Shown: one piece after another, positions 50,872 to 62,413 of the stretch | Numbering within the stretch: position 1 is the first letter of the stretch | Layout: the number at the start of each line of letters is the position of its first letter | Assembly: GCA_020850735.1 (NCBI GenBank) | Contig: JADZEE010000009.1 | Location: forward strand, 1-64,000 | Reading direction: 5' to 3' | DNA length: 64,000 nt | Source of the DNA: Gammaproteobacteria bacterium | Lineage (GTDB): Bacteria > Pseudomonadota > Gammaproteobacteria > JADZEE01 | Translations under genes and position numbers: made by a program | The notes under the pieces: model-generated | Told to the model about the DNA's origin: nothing | What the model saw: only the letters and a program-made list of their open reading frames with translations | The model's database searches: none

Positions 50872-51863
50872 GCACGGCCTACTCACTGCAGGGCGTCGAT
50901 TTCGCCTATGCGGCGGCGCCGGCGCTCACGATCGAGCGACTCGATATCGCGGCCGGCGCGATTACCGCCGTGCTCGGCGGGAACGGCGCCGGTAAGTCCA
51001 CGCTGCTCAGGCTGCTCGCCTTTCTCGACCCGCCGGCACACGGCACGCTTCTGTATTTCGGGACACCCGTGCACGCGCACGACCTGCCACGCCGGCGCCG
51101 CCAGGTCGGTTTCGTGCCGCAGGATCCCTACCTGCTGCACGGCACGGTGAGCTCGAACGTCGAAATCGGTCTCGAACTTCGCGGCACGGCCACGAGCGAA
51201 CGGCGCGCGCGGGTCGCGGATGCTCTCGAGCTGCTCGCGCTCGGACCGCTGGCGAATCGTCCGGCGCGGGCACTCTCCGGCGGCGAAGCACAAAGAGTCG
51301 CCCTCGCACGCGTCCTGGTGCTCGAACCCGAGGTGCTGCTGCTCGACGAACCATTCACCCACCTCGATCGCGCCGGGCACGAGCTGGTGCAGGATCTGCT
51401 GGTCCGGATCGCCGAGCACAGGTCGCAGACGGTCGTGCTCACCACACACGACCGCGCGCTGGCGAGGATGCTGGCGAACCGGATCATCAGCATCGTCGAC
51501 GGCAGGCTCGCCGAAGCACCGCTGGTGAATGTGATGAGTGGCACGCTCGATGCGAGCCGCGGCGAGCTCGACACCGGCCGGCTGCGCATCCACGTTCCCG
51601 ACGGTGTACGCCAGGGCACCCGCGTCGCAGTCGATCCCGTCCACGTCGTCCTGTCGCGCGAACCGCTCGTCTCGAGCATGCGCAACAGTTTCCCCGGCCG
51701 CGTCACCGAGCTGGCCGAGCGCGGCGGCGAGGTCCACGTTGTCGTCGACGCCGGCGAACTCTGGCATGCCGTGATCACGCACGCCGCGATGGCGGATCAG
51801 GCCATTGCGCTAGGTGCGACGGTGTGGGTGAGTTTCAAGTCGAGCGCGGTCGAAGTGTTCTGA
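50868..51863 (+). CDS. tupC: tungstate ABC transporter ATP-binding protein with TOBE-like C-terminus
   Basis: VLGGNGAGKSTLLRLLAFLDPP, LSGGEAQRVALARVLVLEPEVLLLDEPFTHLD; ATG overlaps tupB end. Confidence 0.92.
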   Translation: MSTAYSLQGVDFAYAAAPALTIERLDIAAGAITAVLGGNGAGKSTLLRLLAFLDPPAHGTLLYFGTPVHAHDLPRRRRQVGFVPQDPYLLHGTVSSNVEIGLELRGTATSERRARVADALELLALGPLANRPARALSGGEAQRVALARVLVLEPEVLLLDEPFTHLDRAGHELVQDLLVRIAEHRSQTVVLTTHDRALARMLANRIISIVDGRLAEAPLVNVMSGTLDASRGELDTGRLRIHVPDGVRQGTRVAVDPVHVVLSREPLVSSMRNSFPGRVTELAERGGEVHVVVDAGELWHAVITHAAMADQAIALGATVWVSFKSSAVEVF

Positions 51864-51958
51864 GCACGTTGCGCGGACCGCACTGCGTGCGATTGGCGGT
51901 TCGAACCGGCCGCAGCCGCCGCGCGCAGCTGCTCGCCGGAGGGGCTCCGCGCCCGGCG

Positions 51959-52504
51959 TCAGAAGTGGTAGCCGAGCCTGAGCAGATGGAAGTTGATACC
52001 CGGGTTGTCGTCCCCCAGCCCCGCGTTCGAAAGGTGTTGGTAACGGTAGCCGAGCTCCCAGTGACCCGTGTCGCCGAAGCGAAATCCCGCGCCCAGATGC
52101 TCGGCGAAGGTGAAGTTGATGTCGAAGTTCTTGTCTTCGAGCTCGGTGTCGGTGAGCACGTGGGCGCCGACACCGAGCTCGACGTAGGGCACGAAACCAC
52201 CGATCGGCTGGTGTGGCTGCAGGCGCAGGACGGGAGCGACGCCGAGTTCGCCGAGCGAGTCGTTGCCGGTGCGACCGCCGGCCGCGTCCCAGTAGCTGCC
52301 GCCGAACTCCCAGTAACCACCGAGATACCAATCACCTTCGGTGAACCACTTGGCGCTCCAGGCCCAGTCGAACCGGAAGCCGACACGTTCGGCGGAGTCG
52401 TCACCGGTGCCGAGCTCGACAGCGAATGCCGTTTCGGCGCCGTTTACGGCCTGTGTACAGGTCAGCACGATGAGGGGCACGAGAACGCGAGCGTTCGGGA
52501 TCAC
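51959..52504 (-). CDS. PagL-like lipid A 3-O-deacylase / outer membrane beta-barrel
   Basis: VGFRFDWAWSAKWFTEGDWYLGGYWEFGGSYWD..., C-terminal FAEHLGAGFRFGDTGHWELGYRYQHLSNAGLGDDNPGINFHLLRLGYHF. Confidence 0.75.
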   Translation of the reverse strand: MIPNARVLVPLIVLTCTQAVNGAETAFAVELGTGDDSAERVGFRFDWAWSAKWFTEGDWYLGGYWEFGGSYWDAAGGRTGNDSLGELGVAPVLRLQPHQPIGGFVPYVELGVGAHVLTDTELEDKNFDINFTFAEHLGAGFRFGDTGHWELGYRYQHLSNAGLGDDNPGINFHLLRLGYHF

Positions 52505-52691
52505 GGAAGGGTCCTCTGCTGGTTTTTCTTCTCCCGGCGCCGGACCCGGGCCCGACGCAGCCGGGGGGATTATGCGGCGCGCGACCCGGGCCTGCAAAGG
52601 GGCGGGTGGTCTGCGCCGGCGCGCGCAACACGATGCCTCGGCGCGGCGGGCCGCGGACCCTAGCGGCGGCACCGACCATGCGCGTGCGGGC

Positions 52692-53831
52692 TCAGCAACA
52701 GTCACCGGGTCCGCAGCACGCCGGGCCGTCGACGCGACCGAAGGAGTGCGGCGCGCCCTTGGTTGCGGCGGCAGGACGGCGGGTACCGGCGGGCGCGCAC
52801 CAGGGGCGGGGCTCGCCCGGCACGGCCGGTGCGACCGTGATGAAGTGCGCACCGTAGGGCTCGGCACCGAGCAGCCGGTAGGTCCGTGCGCAGACCGCCA
52901 TACGCTCACCGCGCGCGAAGACGTGGCCTTCATCGTCGGTCACGGACCTGAACGGCCCGCGATAGATGGCGGCGTGCCCGTAGTCGAGACAGGCTTCGCC
53001 GCTACCCTTGACCGCCGTGAGCGTGACCGAGCGCAGCTCGATACCATCGACGACCTGCCACGGCTCGGGCGACCACTGATCGATGGTGACGCCGAGAAAA
53101 CCGGCCTGCTCGAACACGCGCACGAACTCGTCCTCGACGAAGGCGCCGGAGATGCAGCCGGACCACAGTCCGGGATCCGCTTTGAGGTGCTCCGGCACCG
53201 GCTCGTCGGCGACGATGTCGGCGATGGCGACGCGGCCGCCGGGCGCGAGCACACGGTATATCTCCGCCACCAGGCGGCGCCTGGCGTCGTGAGCCACGAG
53301 ATTCAGGACACAGTTGGAGACGACCAGATCGATCGAGCCGTCGGCCACGAGCGGGTGGCTGCAACGCTGCGCGGCGATCCACGTCTCGAGCGCGGCAAGA
53401 CCGGCCGCGTCGGTGACGGGCGCCTGCGCGAGCCGTGCGTCCAGAGCATCGAGGTCGAGGGCGAGATCCTCGATCCGCGCGCGCCGGAACTCGACCCGGT
53501 CGCCACCGAGCCTCGCCGTCATCTCGGGCAGGTACTTGCGCGCCAGCGCGAGCATCTGCGGGTTCATGTCGACGCCGATGACACGCCCCGCCTCGCCCAC
53601 GAGCTGGGCGGCGATATAGCAGATCTTGCCTGCGCCACTGCCGAGATCGAGCACCCGGTCGCCGGCGCGGACATAGCGCGAGGGATCGCCGCAGCCGTAG
53701 TCCTTGTCCAGGATCTCCTGCGGCAGCGCGGCGAGCAGCGCCGGATCGTAATTGACCGGGCAGCACAGCGACGACTGGCGTTCGCGCGCGCCGGCGCTGT
53801 AGCGCTCCATCACGGCGGCATGGACGTCCAT
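52692..53831 (-). CDS. ArsM-like arsenite methyltransferase family protein with Cys-rich C-terminal tail
   Basis: VLDLGSGAGKICYIAAQLVGEAGRVIGVDMNPQML; SLCCPVNYD, VVSNCVLNLV, SGCISGAF cysteines; C-terminus ACCGPGDCC. Confidence 0.75.
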   Translation of the reverse strand: MDVHAAVMERYSAGARERQSSLCCPVNYDPALLAALPQEILDKDYGCGDPSRYVRAGDRVLDLGSGAGKICYIAAQLVGEAGRVIGVDMNPQMLALARKYLPEMTARLGGDRVEFRRARIEDLALDLDALDARLAQAPVTDAAGLAALETWIAAQRCSHPLVADGSIDLVVSNCVLNLVAHDARRRLVAEIYRVLAPGGRVAIADIVADEPVPEHLKADPGLWSGCISGAFVEDEFVRVFEQAGFLGVTIDQWSPEPWQVVDGIELRSVTLTAVKGSGEACLDYGHAAIYRGPFRSVTDDEGHVFARGERMAVCARTYRLLGAEPYGAHFITVAPAVPGEPRPWCAPAGTRRPAAATKGAPHSFGRVDGPACCGPGDCC

Positions 53832-53861
53832 GGTTTTTCTCCTTTGCTCGGTAAACCGGTC

Positions 53862-55794
<1,933 letters not shown>

Positions 55795-55843
55795 GGGCCC
55801 GGACGGCGCGCGGGCCGGCAGCTACCGGCGCCGGCACGGCCGC

Positions 55844-57250
55844 TCAGACGTTCAGCTTCAGCTCGACGATCTTGCGCGTGAGCGTATTGCGGCCCCAGCC
55901 GAGCAGGCGCGCGGCCTCCTGGCGACGTCCGCCGGTCAGCTTGAGGGCGGTTTCGATCAGGATGCGCTCGAACCGGGGCATGGCGTCGTCGAGCAAGCCC
56001 TGCTCGCCCCGCTGCAGGCGCGCGTACGCCCAGCGCGCAAGCTGCTCCTCCCAGTCCACGGCCGCGCCCGGCTCGTCGCCGGCGGTCTTGCGCACCTCGG
56101 CCGGCAGGTCCTCCGCGTGGGCCTCGCGCGCGGGCGCCATCACCGTGACGTAACGGCACACGTTCTCGAGCTGGCGGACGTTGCCGGGCCAGTCGTAGGC
56201 CTCGATCACCGCCTCGGCCTCCGGCAGCAGCACTTTCGCTTCGACATCGAGCTCCTCGGCCGCGCTGGCGAGGAAATGCCGTGCCAGCGGCTGGAGATCC
56301 TCCTTGCGCTCGCGCAACGGCGGGATGTGCAGGCGAATGACGTTGAGGCGGTGGAACAGGTCCTCGCGAAAACCGCCGCCCTGGACCCGTGCCTCCAGGT
56401 TCTGGTGGGTGGCGGCGACGACGCGCACGTCCACACGGATCGGTTCGTGCCCGCCGACGCGATAGAACTCGCCGTCAGCGAGCACACGCAGCAATCGCGT
56501 CTGCAGCTCCGACGGCATGTCCCCGATCTCGTCCAGGAACAGCGTGCCGCGATCGGCCTGTTCGAATCGGCCGATCCGCTGCTGAGTCGCGCCCGTGAAC
56601 GCGCCGCGCTCGTGCCCGAACAGCTCCGATTCGAGCAGCTCGCGGGGGATGGCGGCGGTGTTCAGGGCGATGAAGGCCCGCCCCGCACGCGGGCTGTGGC
56701 GATGCAGGGCACGCGCGACGAGCTCCTTGCCGGTACCCGACTCGCCGGTGATGAGCACGGTCATGTGCGAACGTGACAATCGACCGATGGCGCGAAACAA
56801 CTCCTGCATGGCCGGCGCGGCGCCGAGGATTTCCGGCGCGACACCCCCCAGCTGCGCCGCAGGCTCGCTCGGCGGATGATGGCGCCTCACCGCGCGTCTG
56901 ACGATGCTCACCGCGTCGTCGATGTCGAACGGCTTGGGCAGATACTCGAACGCGCCGCCCTGATAGGCCGCAACCGCTCGATCCAGATCCGCGTAGGCGG
57001 TCATGATGATGACCGGCAGACCGGGGTAGAGCCTGCGGATGTGCTCGAGCAGGAGCAGACCGTCGGTTCCCGGCATGCGGATGTCGGAAATCACCGCGTC
57101 CGGCAGCTCTCGCTGCAGCTGTCGCAGCACCGCGTCGGCGCTTTCGAAGCTGCGCGGCACCATGTCCGCCTGGCTGAACGCGCGTTCCAGCACCCAGCGG
57201 ATGGAGCGGTCGTCATCGACGATCCAGATGTTGCTCTTGCTAGTGCTCAT
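55844..57250 (-). CDS. ntrC: nitrogen regulation response regulator NtrC
   Basis: Receiver, sigma-54 AAA+ ([33 protein letters not shown]), Fis-type C-terminus. Confidence 0.96.
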   Translation of the reverse strand: MSTSKSNIWIVDDDRSIRWVLERAFSQADMVPRSFESADAVLRQLQRELPDAVISDIRMPGTDGLLLLEHIRRLYPGLPVIIMTAYADLDRAVAAYQGGAFEYLPKPFDIDDAVSIVRRAVRRHHPPSEPAAQLGGVAPEILGAAPAMQELFRAIGRLSRSHMTVLITGESGTGKELVARALHRHSPRAGRAFIALNTAAIPRELLESELFGHERGAFTGATQQRIGRFEQADRGTLFLDEIGDMPSELQTRLLRVLADGEFYRVGGHEPIRVDVRVVAATHQNLEARVQGGGFREDLFHRLNVIRLHIPPLRERKEDLQPLARHFLASAAEELDVEAKVLLPEAEAVIEAYDWPGNVRQLENVCRYVTVMAPAREAHAEDLPAEVRKTAGDEPGAAVDWEEQLARWAYARLQRGEQGLLDDAMPRFERILIETALKLTGGRRQEAARLLGWGRNTLTRKIVELKLNV

Positions 57251-58301
57251 TTTCCAGAGGGATGTAAACCGTGAAAGCGGTCTCGCCGGGGCGGCTCTCG
57301 AACTCGATCATGCCGCCGTGCCTGTGCACGAGGGACTGGGCGATGGCCAGTCCAAGGCCGGTGCCGTCGGCACGCCCGGACACCATCGGGTAGAAGATGC
57401 TCTGACCCAGCTCGACCGGGACGCCCGGCCCGTCGTCAACGACATCCACGCGCAACGCCAGCTTGTGCAGGCGCGCGCCGATCGTCACCAGGCGCTGGGC
57501 ACGCGTGCGGATGACGACGCGCCCGCCGGGCCGCGCCGCTTCGGCGGCATTGCGCACGACGTTCAGAAAAACCTGCACCAGGTGGTCTCGCACGCCCCGG
57601 ATCTCGGGCAGGCTGGGATCGTAGTCCACGGCGATGGCGCGCGCGCCGTCGCATTCGGCTTCCACCAGCCCGCGCACGTGCTCGAGCACTTCGTGGATAT
57701 TGAGCCCGTCCGGCTCGGCACTGGTGCGCGGCGCGAGCATGCGGTCGATCAGACTACGCAACCTGTCGACCTCCTCGACGATGATGCGCGTGTATTCCTT
57801 CAGTCCCGGGGTCTCGAGCTCGCGTTCGAGCAGCTGCGCGGCGCCGCGAATACCGCCGAGCGGGTTCTTGATCTCGTGCGCCATGCCACGGATGAGCGCG
57901 TTGGCCACCGCGCTGTGCGTGAGTGCGCTCTCTTCGCGCACGATGCGGTGCATCCGGTCCACGTCGGTGAGCTCCACGAGCACCTCGCCGATTTCCTCGC
58001 CGTCGACGATGGGCACGACCGTGCAGTCGACCACGACGTTGCGACCATCACCGACTCGCACGTGCATGTCGCGCTCGGTGAATACGCACCGATCCGCGAG
58101 CGCCCGGCGCACGGCGGTCGCGAACAGCGGCGATTCCGACACCAGGGCGTCCACCCCGAGTCCGACGGCCTGGCGTTTGGACAGCGACAGCAGGGCTTCG
58201 GCCGCCGAGTTGATGCCGATGAGTTCGAGCGCGCCGTCGAAGCGCAGGACCGCGGTGTTGAGGTTGTCCAGCAGTCGGTACGCGTCATTGGTCTCGTGCA
58301 T
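57240..58301 (-). CDS. ntrB: nitrogen regulation sensor histidine kinase NtrB
   Basis: RGMAHEIKNPLGGIRGAAQLLERE; ATG at 58299-58301. Confidence 0.95.
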   Translation of the reverse strand: MHETNDAYRLLDNLNTAVLRFDGALELIGINSAAEALLSLSKRQAVGLGVDALVSESPLFATAVRRALADRCVFTERDMHVRVGDGRNVVVDCTVVPIVDGEEIGEVLVELTDVDRMHRIVREESALTHSAVANALIRGMAHEIKNPLGGIRGAAQLLERELETPGLKEYTRIIVEEVDRLRSLIDRMLAPRTSAEPDGLNIHEVLEHVRGLVEAECDGARAIAVDYDPSLPEIRGVRDHLVQVFLNVVRNAAEAARPGGRVVIRTRAQRLVTIGARLHKLALRVDVVDDGPGVPVELGQSIFYPMVSGRADGTGLGLAIAQSLVHRHGGMIEFESRPGETAFTVYIPLENEH

Positions 58302-58319
58302 GCCGGCATCATCGTTCCC

Positions 58320-58334
58320 GCACCATCTTGGTGC
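58320..58334. promoter_or_regulatory. NtrC-binding-like palindrome upstream of ntrB
   Basis: GCACCATCTTGGTGC, consensus GCACY-N5-RGTGC, 18 bp upstream of the ntrB start. Confidence 0.7.
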
Positions 58335-58521
58335 AAATCGTCTGAGGCCGGGCTCGGCCCTGACTCCGGGCATCGTCGCCGGCCTCACGCAAGCAACGGC
58401 CTGGAACGGCATCGACGGGTACGTAGCGGCGCCGCGACGCGGCTGCCACGCGGTTGCACGGGTAGCAGATGCAAGAAACGGACCACGCGGGGTCACCCGC
58501 GACGTCGCGGCAAGTCGCGGC

Positions 58522-59043
58522 TCAGGGGCGATGCAGCACGGATGCGCGGTGCAGCTGAAAAACCGACGGCGGGCTCGATTTCACCTCGCTGCCCTCACCG
58601 TCGACTACCGCGACACGCAGCGTATGCCTGCCGCGATCGACGTTGACGAGCATGAAGGAGGTCGTCGTCCCGGGATCGCCGTAGGGCTGCCCGTCCACGT
58701 ACAGCTGCAGGGCGTGCCGGAAGGGCGTCTGCAAAGGCGGGCTCAGTCGGACGGAGACCTGGACGTTGCCGGTATTGTCGCGCAGGGTGGCGTCGTTGGC
58801 CGGGGTCCCGATGACGAGTTCCGTATACGGGAGCGGCTTGGGGGGCTCGGGGTTTGCGGGCGGGGGCGGCGGCAGCGGCGGGGTGTCGAGCGTCTGCACC
58901 CCGACCGCCTCGAGCTGCTCGGCGCCCGGATGCGGCTGATCCGAGTAAATGACGTTGCCTTCACCGTCCGTCCATTTGTAGATCGCGCCGTGTGCTGCCG
59001 TCGCCACGAGCAGCGCCAGTCCGAGCAGGAGGAGCCGTTGCAT
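58522..59043 (-). CDS. DUF4124 domain-containing protein
   Basis: Signal peptide then AIYKWTDGEGNVIYSDQPHPGA; proline-rich linker. Confidence 0.88.
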   Translation of the reverse strand: MQRLLLLGLALLVATAAHGAIYKWTDGEGNVIYSDQPHPGAEQLEAVGVQTLDTPPLPPPPPANPEPPKPLPYTELVIGTPANDATLRDNTGNVQVSVRLSPPLQTPFRHALQLYVDGQPYGDPGTTTSFMLVNVDRGRHTLRVAVVDGEGSEVKSSPPSVFQLHRASVLHRP

Positions 59044-59091
59044 GCGATGAGCATAGCGAAGGCCCCGGGCCCCCACAACCGGGCCTCCGGC

Positions 59092-59118
59092 AAAAAAAAG
59101 CCCCCTTGCGGGGGCTTT
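59092..59118 (-). terminator. intrinsic terminator of glnA
   Basis: Minus strand AGCCCCC-GCAA-GGGGGCT followed by TTTTTTT. Confidence 0.9.
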
Positions 59119-59140
59119 GCACGGCCGGGCCGCAGTCACT

Positions 59141-60550
59141 CTAGACGCTGTAGTACATGTCGTACTCGACCGGGTGGGTGGTCATGCGGATGCGCGTGAC
59201 CTCGTCCATCTTCAGCTTGATGTAGGCGTCGATGAGGTCGTCGCTGAACACGCCGCCGGCCGTCAGGAAAGAACGGTCGCGGTCGAGGGCGTCGAGTGCC
59301 ATGTCGAGCGCGTGACACACGGTCGGGATCTGCTTCTCCTCCTCCGGCGGCAGGTCGTACAGGTCCTTGTCCGACGCCGGACCCGGATCGATTTTGTTCA
59401 AGATGCCGTCCAGTCCGGCCAGCATCATGGCCGCAAAGGTGAAGTACGGGTTGCCGGCGGCGTCCGGGAAGCGCACTTCGATGCGACGTGCCTTGGGGCT
59501 GGAGACCCAGGGAATGCGGATCGACGCGGAGCGGTTGCGGGCCGAGTAAGCAAGCATGACCGGTGCTTCGAAGCCGGGGACCAGGCGCTTGTAGCTGTTG
59601 GTGGAAGCGTTGGTGAACGCATTCAGGGCGCGGGCGTGCTTGAGAACGCCGCCGATATACCACAACGCAAGATCGGAAAGGCCGCCGTACTTGTCGCCGG
59701 CGAACAGGTTCTGGCCACCCTTGGCGAGCGACTGGTGTACGTGCATGCCGTTACCGTTGTCGCCGACCAGGGGTTTGGGCATGAACGTCGACGTCTTGCC
59801 GTAGGCGTGCGCGACGTTGTGCACACAGTACTTCAGGATCTGCAGTGAGTCGGCCCTCTTGACGAGGGTGTCGAATCTGGTGCCGATCTCGCACTGCCCG
59901 GCGGTGGCCACCTCGTGGTGATGCACCTCGCACTCCAGGCCCATCTTTTCCATGGTGAGCACCATCGCCGAGCGCAGATCCTGCAGCGAATCGACCGGCG
60001 GCACCGGAAAGTAACCGCCCTTGACGTTCGGCCGGTGGCCGATGTTGCCATCCTCGTAGGCGCGCTCGGACGACCAGTCCGCTTCCTCGGATTCGATCTC
60101 GTAGAAGCAGCCCTTGATGTCGGCGCCCCAGCGCACGCTGTCGAACACGAAAAACTCCGGTTCGGGACCGAAGTAGGCCGTATCGGCGATGCCGGTCGAT
60201 TTCAGGTAGACCTCCGCCCGTTTGGCGAGGGAACGCGGGTCACGCTCGTAGCCCTGCCCCGTCAACGGTTCGAGCACGTCGCAGCGCACGATCAGCGTCG
60301 GCTCCTCGAAGAAGGGGTCCAGGACCGCCGTGTCGGCCTCCGGCATGAGGACCATGTCGGACTCGTTGATCCCCTTCCAGCCGGCGATCGAAGAGCCGTC
60401 GAACATCTTGCCCTCCTCGAAGAAGGACGCATCGACCGCGCGCACGGGCAGCGTGAGGTGCTGCTCCTTGCCGCGCGTATCGGTGAAGCGAAGGTCGACG
60501 AACTTGATGCCTTCGTCCTTGATTCGCTTGAGAACGTCGTCAGCGGACAT
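59141..60550 (-). CDS. glnA: glutamine synthetase type I
   Basis: [52 protein letters not shown] at 60548-60550. Confidence 0.98.
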   Translation of the reverse strand: MSADDVLKRIKDEGIKFVDLRFTDTRGKEQHLTLPVRAVDASFFEEGKMFDGSSIAGWKGINESDMVLMPEADTAVLDPFFEEPTLIVRCDVLEPLTGQGYERDPRSLAKRAEVYLKSTGIADTAYFGPEPEFFVFDSVRWGADIKGCFYEIESEEADWSSERAYEDGNIGHRPNVKGGYFPVPPVDSLQDLRSAMVLTMEKMGLECEVHHHEVATAGQCEIGTRFDTLVKRADSLQILKYCVHNVAHAYGKTSTFMPKPLVGDNGNGMHVHQSLAKGGQNLFAGDKYGGLSDLALWYIGGVLKHARALNAFTNASTNSYKRLVPGFEAPVMLAYSARNRSASIRIPWVSSPKARRIEVRFPDAAGNPYFTFAAMMLAGLDGILNKIDPGPASDKDLYDLPPEEEKQIPTVCHALDMALDALDRDRSFLTAGGVFSDDLIDAYIKLKMDEVTRIRMTTHPVEYDMYYSV

Positions 60551-60628
60551 AACCACTCCTCCGGCAGTTTTTGAGTTGGGATTCGACAAGACTGTGCCTG
60601 GCTGCGTCGACAACGCGCTCCATCAGAG

Positions 60629-60644
60629 TGCATTTTGTATGCCA
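60629..60644 (-). promoter_or_regulatory. sigma-54 promoter of glnA
   Basis: Minus strand TGGCATACAAAATGCA: GG-N10-GC spacing, close to TGGCAY-N5-TTGCA. Confidence 0.8.
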
Positions 60645-60697
60645 TGACGGATCACGCATCTCCGGCGCCGGTCTGCCCGGGCCGGGCCTGCGCTTTA

Positions 60698-60712
60698 GCA
60701 CCACCGCAGTGC
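60698..60712. promoter_or_regulatory. NtrC-binding-like site upstream of glnA
   Basis: GCACCACCGCAGTGC matches GCACY-N5-RGTGC. Confidence 0.65.
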
Positions 60713-60770
60713 GTCGAGGTCATGTCGACGCCCCATTCTAGTGCATTCGGACATCGCCGCGCTCAGATCT

Positions 60771-60941
60771 TGTGAAACATTCGCCCGCCGTCGCGAGACG
60801 GCTTCCGGGCGTTCCTGGCCAGGCCCGGGGGTGCACAATATCGCGCGCATAGCGGGCCCTACGGAAACGATCTTGGGGGTCCCCGCAACGCCGCCAGGGG
60901 CGTCCAGGAGCCGTCGCAGCAGGCGCGGTGATGGTTTCACA
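60771..60941. repeat. dispersed intergenic element copy 2 (MITE-like / structured)
   Basis: TGTGAAAC...GTTTCACA inverted ends; flanked by direct repeat GCTCAGATC at 60761-60769 and 60943-60951; homologous to 8879-9036. Confidence 0.88.
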
Positions 60942-60944
60942 AGC

Positions 60945-62198
60945 TCAGATCTGCGGCAGCACCGATTCACCGGCATACAGCGCCTCGAGCCGCTCACGCG
61001 GCCTTACCACGTGCCAGGATTCGCCGCGGATCATGACCTCCGGCGGACGCGGCCGGGCATTGTAGCTGGAACTCATCGCAAACCCGTAAGCGCCGGCCGT
61101 GCACACCGCCAGCACGTCTCCCGGTACCAGCACGAGCTCGCGTTCACGGCCGATGAAGTCGCCGCTCTCGCACACCGGCCCGACGACGTCCCAGCGACCA
61201 CGGGTCCCGGCGTGCCGTCGCTGCAGCGGGACGATGTCGTGCCAGGCGTCGTAGAGCGCCGGACGCAGGAGATCATTCATCGCAGCATCGACGATGGCGA
61301 AGCCGCGCTCGGCGCCGTCCTTGAGGTATTCCACCCGCGTGAGCAGCACGCCGGCCTCGGCGACCAGCGCACGCCCGGGCTCGACCACGATTTCCAGGGT
61401 CTCGTCCGCGAAAGCGTTGCGCACGACCTCGGCATAGGCGCCGATCGCCGGCGGCGACTCGTCCTTGTAGCGCACCCCGACTCCGCCACCGACGTCGACG
61501 TGCTCGATCCCGATACCGCCGGCGCGCAGCGCCGCGACCAGCGCGGCAACCCGGCCGAATGCGTCCCGGAACGGCTCGAGCCCGGTCAGCTGCGAGCCGA
61601 TGTGGCAGGCAACGCCCCGGACGTCCAGGTGTCCGGACGCGGCCGCACGCGCGTACAGGGCCGGCGCAGACTCGATCGGTACGCCGAACTTGTTCTCGCG
61701 CAGGCCCGTGGCGATGTAGGGATGCGTGTTCGCATCGACGTCGGGGTTGACGCGGATGGCGATCGGCGCGCGCACGCCGAGCTCTGCGGCGATCGATTCG
61801 ATGCGCTCGAGCTCGGCGGCCGACTCGACGTTGAAGCAGCGCACACCGGCCCGCAGTGCCCGGTCGATCTCGTCGGCACGCTTGCCGACGCCGGCGAAAA
61901 CGCAGCGATCGGCGCGCCCCCCGGCGGCGAGCACGCGCTCGAGCTCGCCTGCGGAAACGATGTCAAAACCCGCGCCGGCGCCGGCGAGCAGATTCAGAAC
62001 CGCGAGATTGCCGTTCGCCTTGACCGCGTAGCACACGCGGTGCGGGCGGCCCGCAAACGCCGCGGCGAAGGCCTGGTAGCGCGCCAGGATGGCGGCGCTG
62101 GAGTAAACGTAGCAAGGCGTGCCCACGGCCCGAGCGACATCAGCCAGCGCGACCCCTTCAGCGAAGAGCCGGTCGTCGCGGTACCCGAATTCGGACAT
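60945..62198 (-). CDS. lysA: diaminopimelate decarboxylase
   Basis: VCYAVKANGNLAVLNLLAGAGAGFDIVSAGELERVLAAG, HIGSQL, DVGGGVGV, ESGDF. Confidence 0.97.
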   Translation of the reverse strand: MSEFGYRDDRLFAEGVALADVARAVGTPCYVYSSAAILARYQAFAAAFAGRPHRVCYAVKANGNLAVLNLLAGAGAGFDIVSAGELERVLAAGGRADRCVFAGVGKRADEIDRALRAGVRCFNVESAAELERIESIAAELGVRAPIAIRVNPDVDANTHPYIATGLRENKFGVPIESAPALYARAAASGHLDVRGVACHIGSQLTGLEPFRDAFGRVAALVAALRAGGIGIEHVDVGGGVGVRYKDESPPAIGAYAEVVRNAFADETLEIVVEPGRALVAEAGVLLTRVEYLKDGAERGFAIVDAAMNDLLRPALYDAWHDIVPLQRRHAGTRGRWDVVGPVCESGDFIGRERELVLVPGDVLAVCTAGAYGFAMSSSYNARPRPPEVMIRGESWHVVRPRERLEALYAGESVLPQI

Positions 62199-62332
62199 CA
62201 GAGGGCTTGTGAAGTGTAACGCTGGTCCTGCGGGCGGTCGGGCAGGTACAGGTCGCCCTTCTGGCCACAGCCGGCCAGGACGGCGAGCAGCACCAACAAA
62301 GACAGGCCGGCGACGACGGCAGGGACACGCAT
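62198..62332 (-). CDS. lptM: LptM/YifL-like small lipoprotein
   Basis: MRVPAVVAGLSLLVLLAVLAGCGQKGDLYLPD; lipobox and GQKGxLYLP motif; directly upstream of lysA. Confidence 0.88.
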   Translation of the reverse strand: MRVPAVVAGLSLLVLLAVLAGCGQKGDLYLPDRPQDQRYTSQAL

Positions 62333-62413
62333 GGTGGTGGTGCTTACGGAAGCTCGGCCTCGATCGCCGCAGGCTGGCAAGAATACCACAGCCGGGGCGC
62401 CGCCGGCCGCCGC

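Noticed and set aside
60695-60997. 100-aa minus-strand ORF across repeat copy 2, with a partly similar ORF (8722-8949) across copy 1
   Set aside because: Similarity (RAIL..P.PG.ERPE..SRRRANVS) follows nucleotide identity of the repeat; differences between copies are mostly nonsynonymous, so there is no sign of protein-level constraint.
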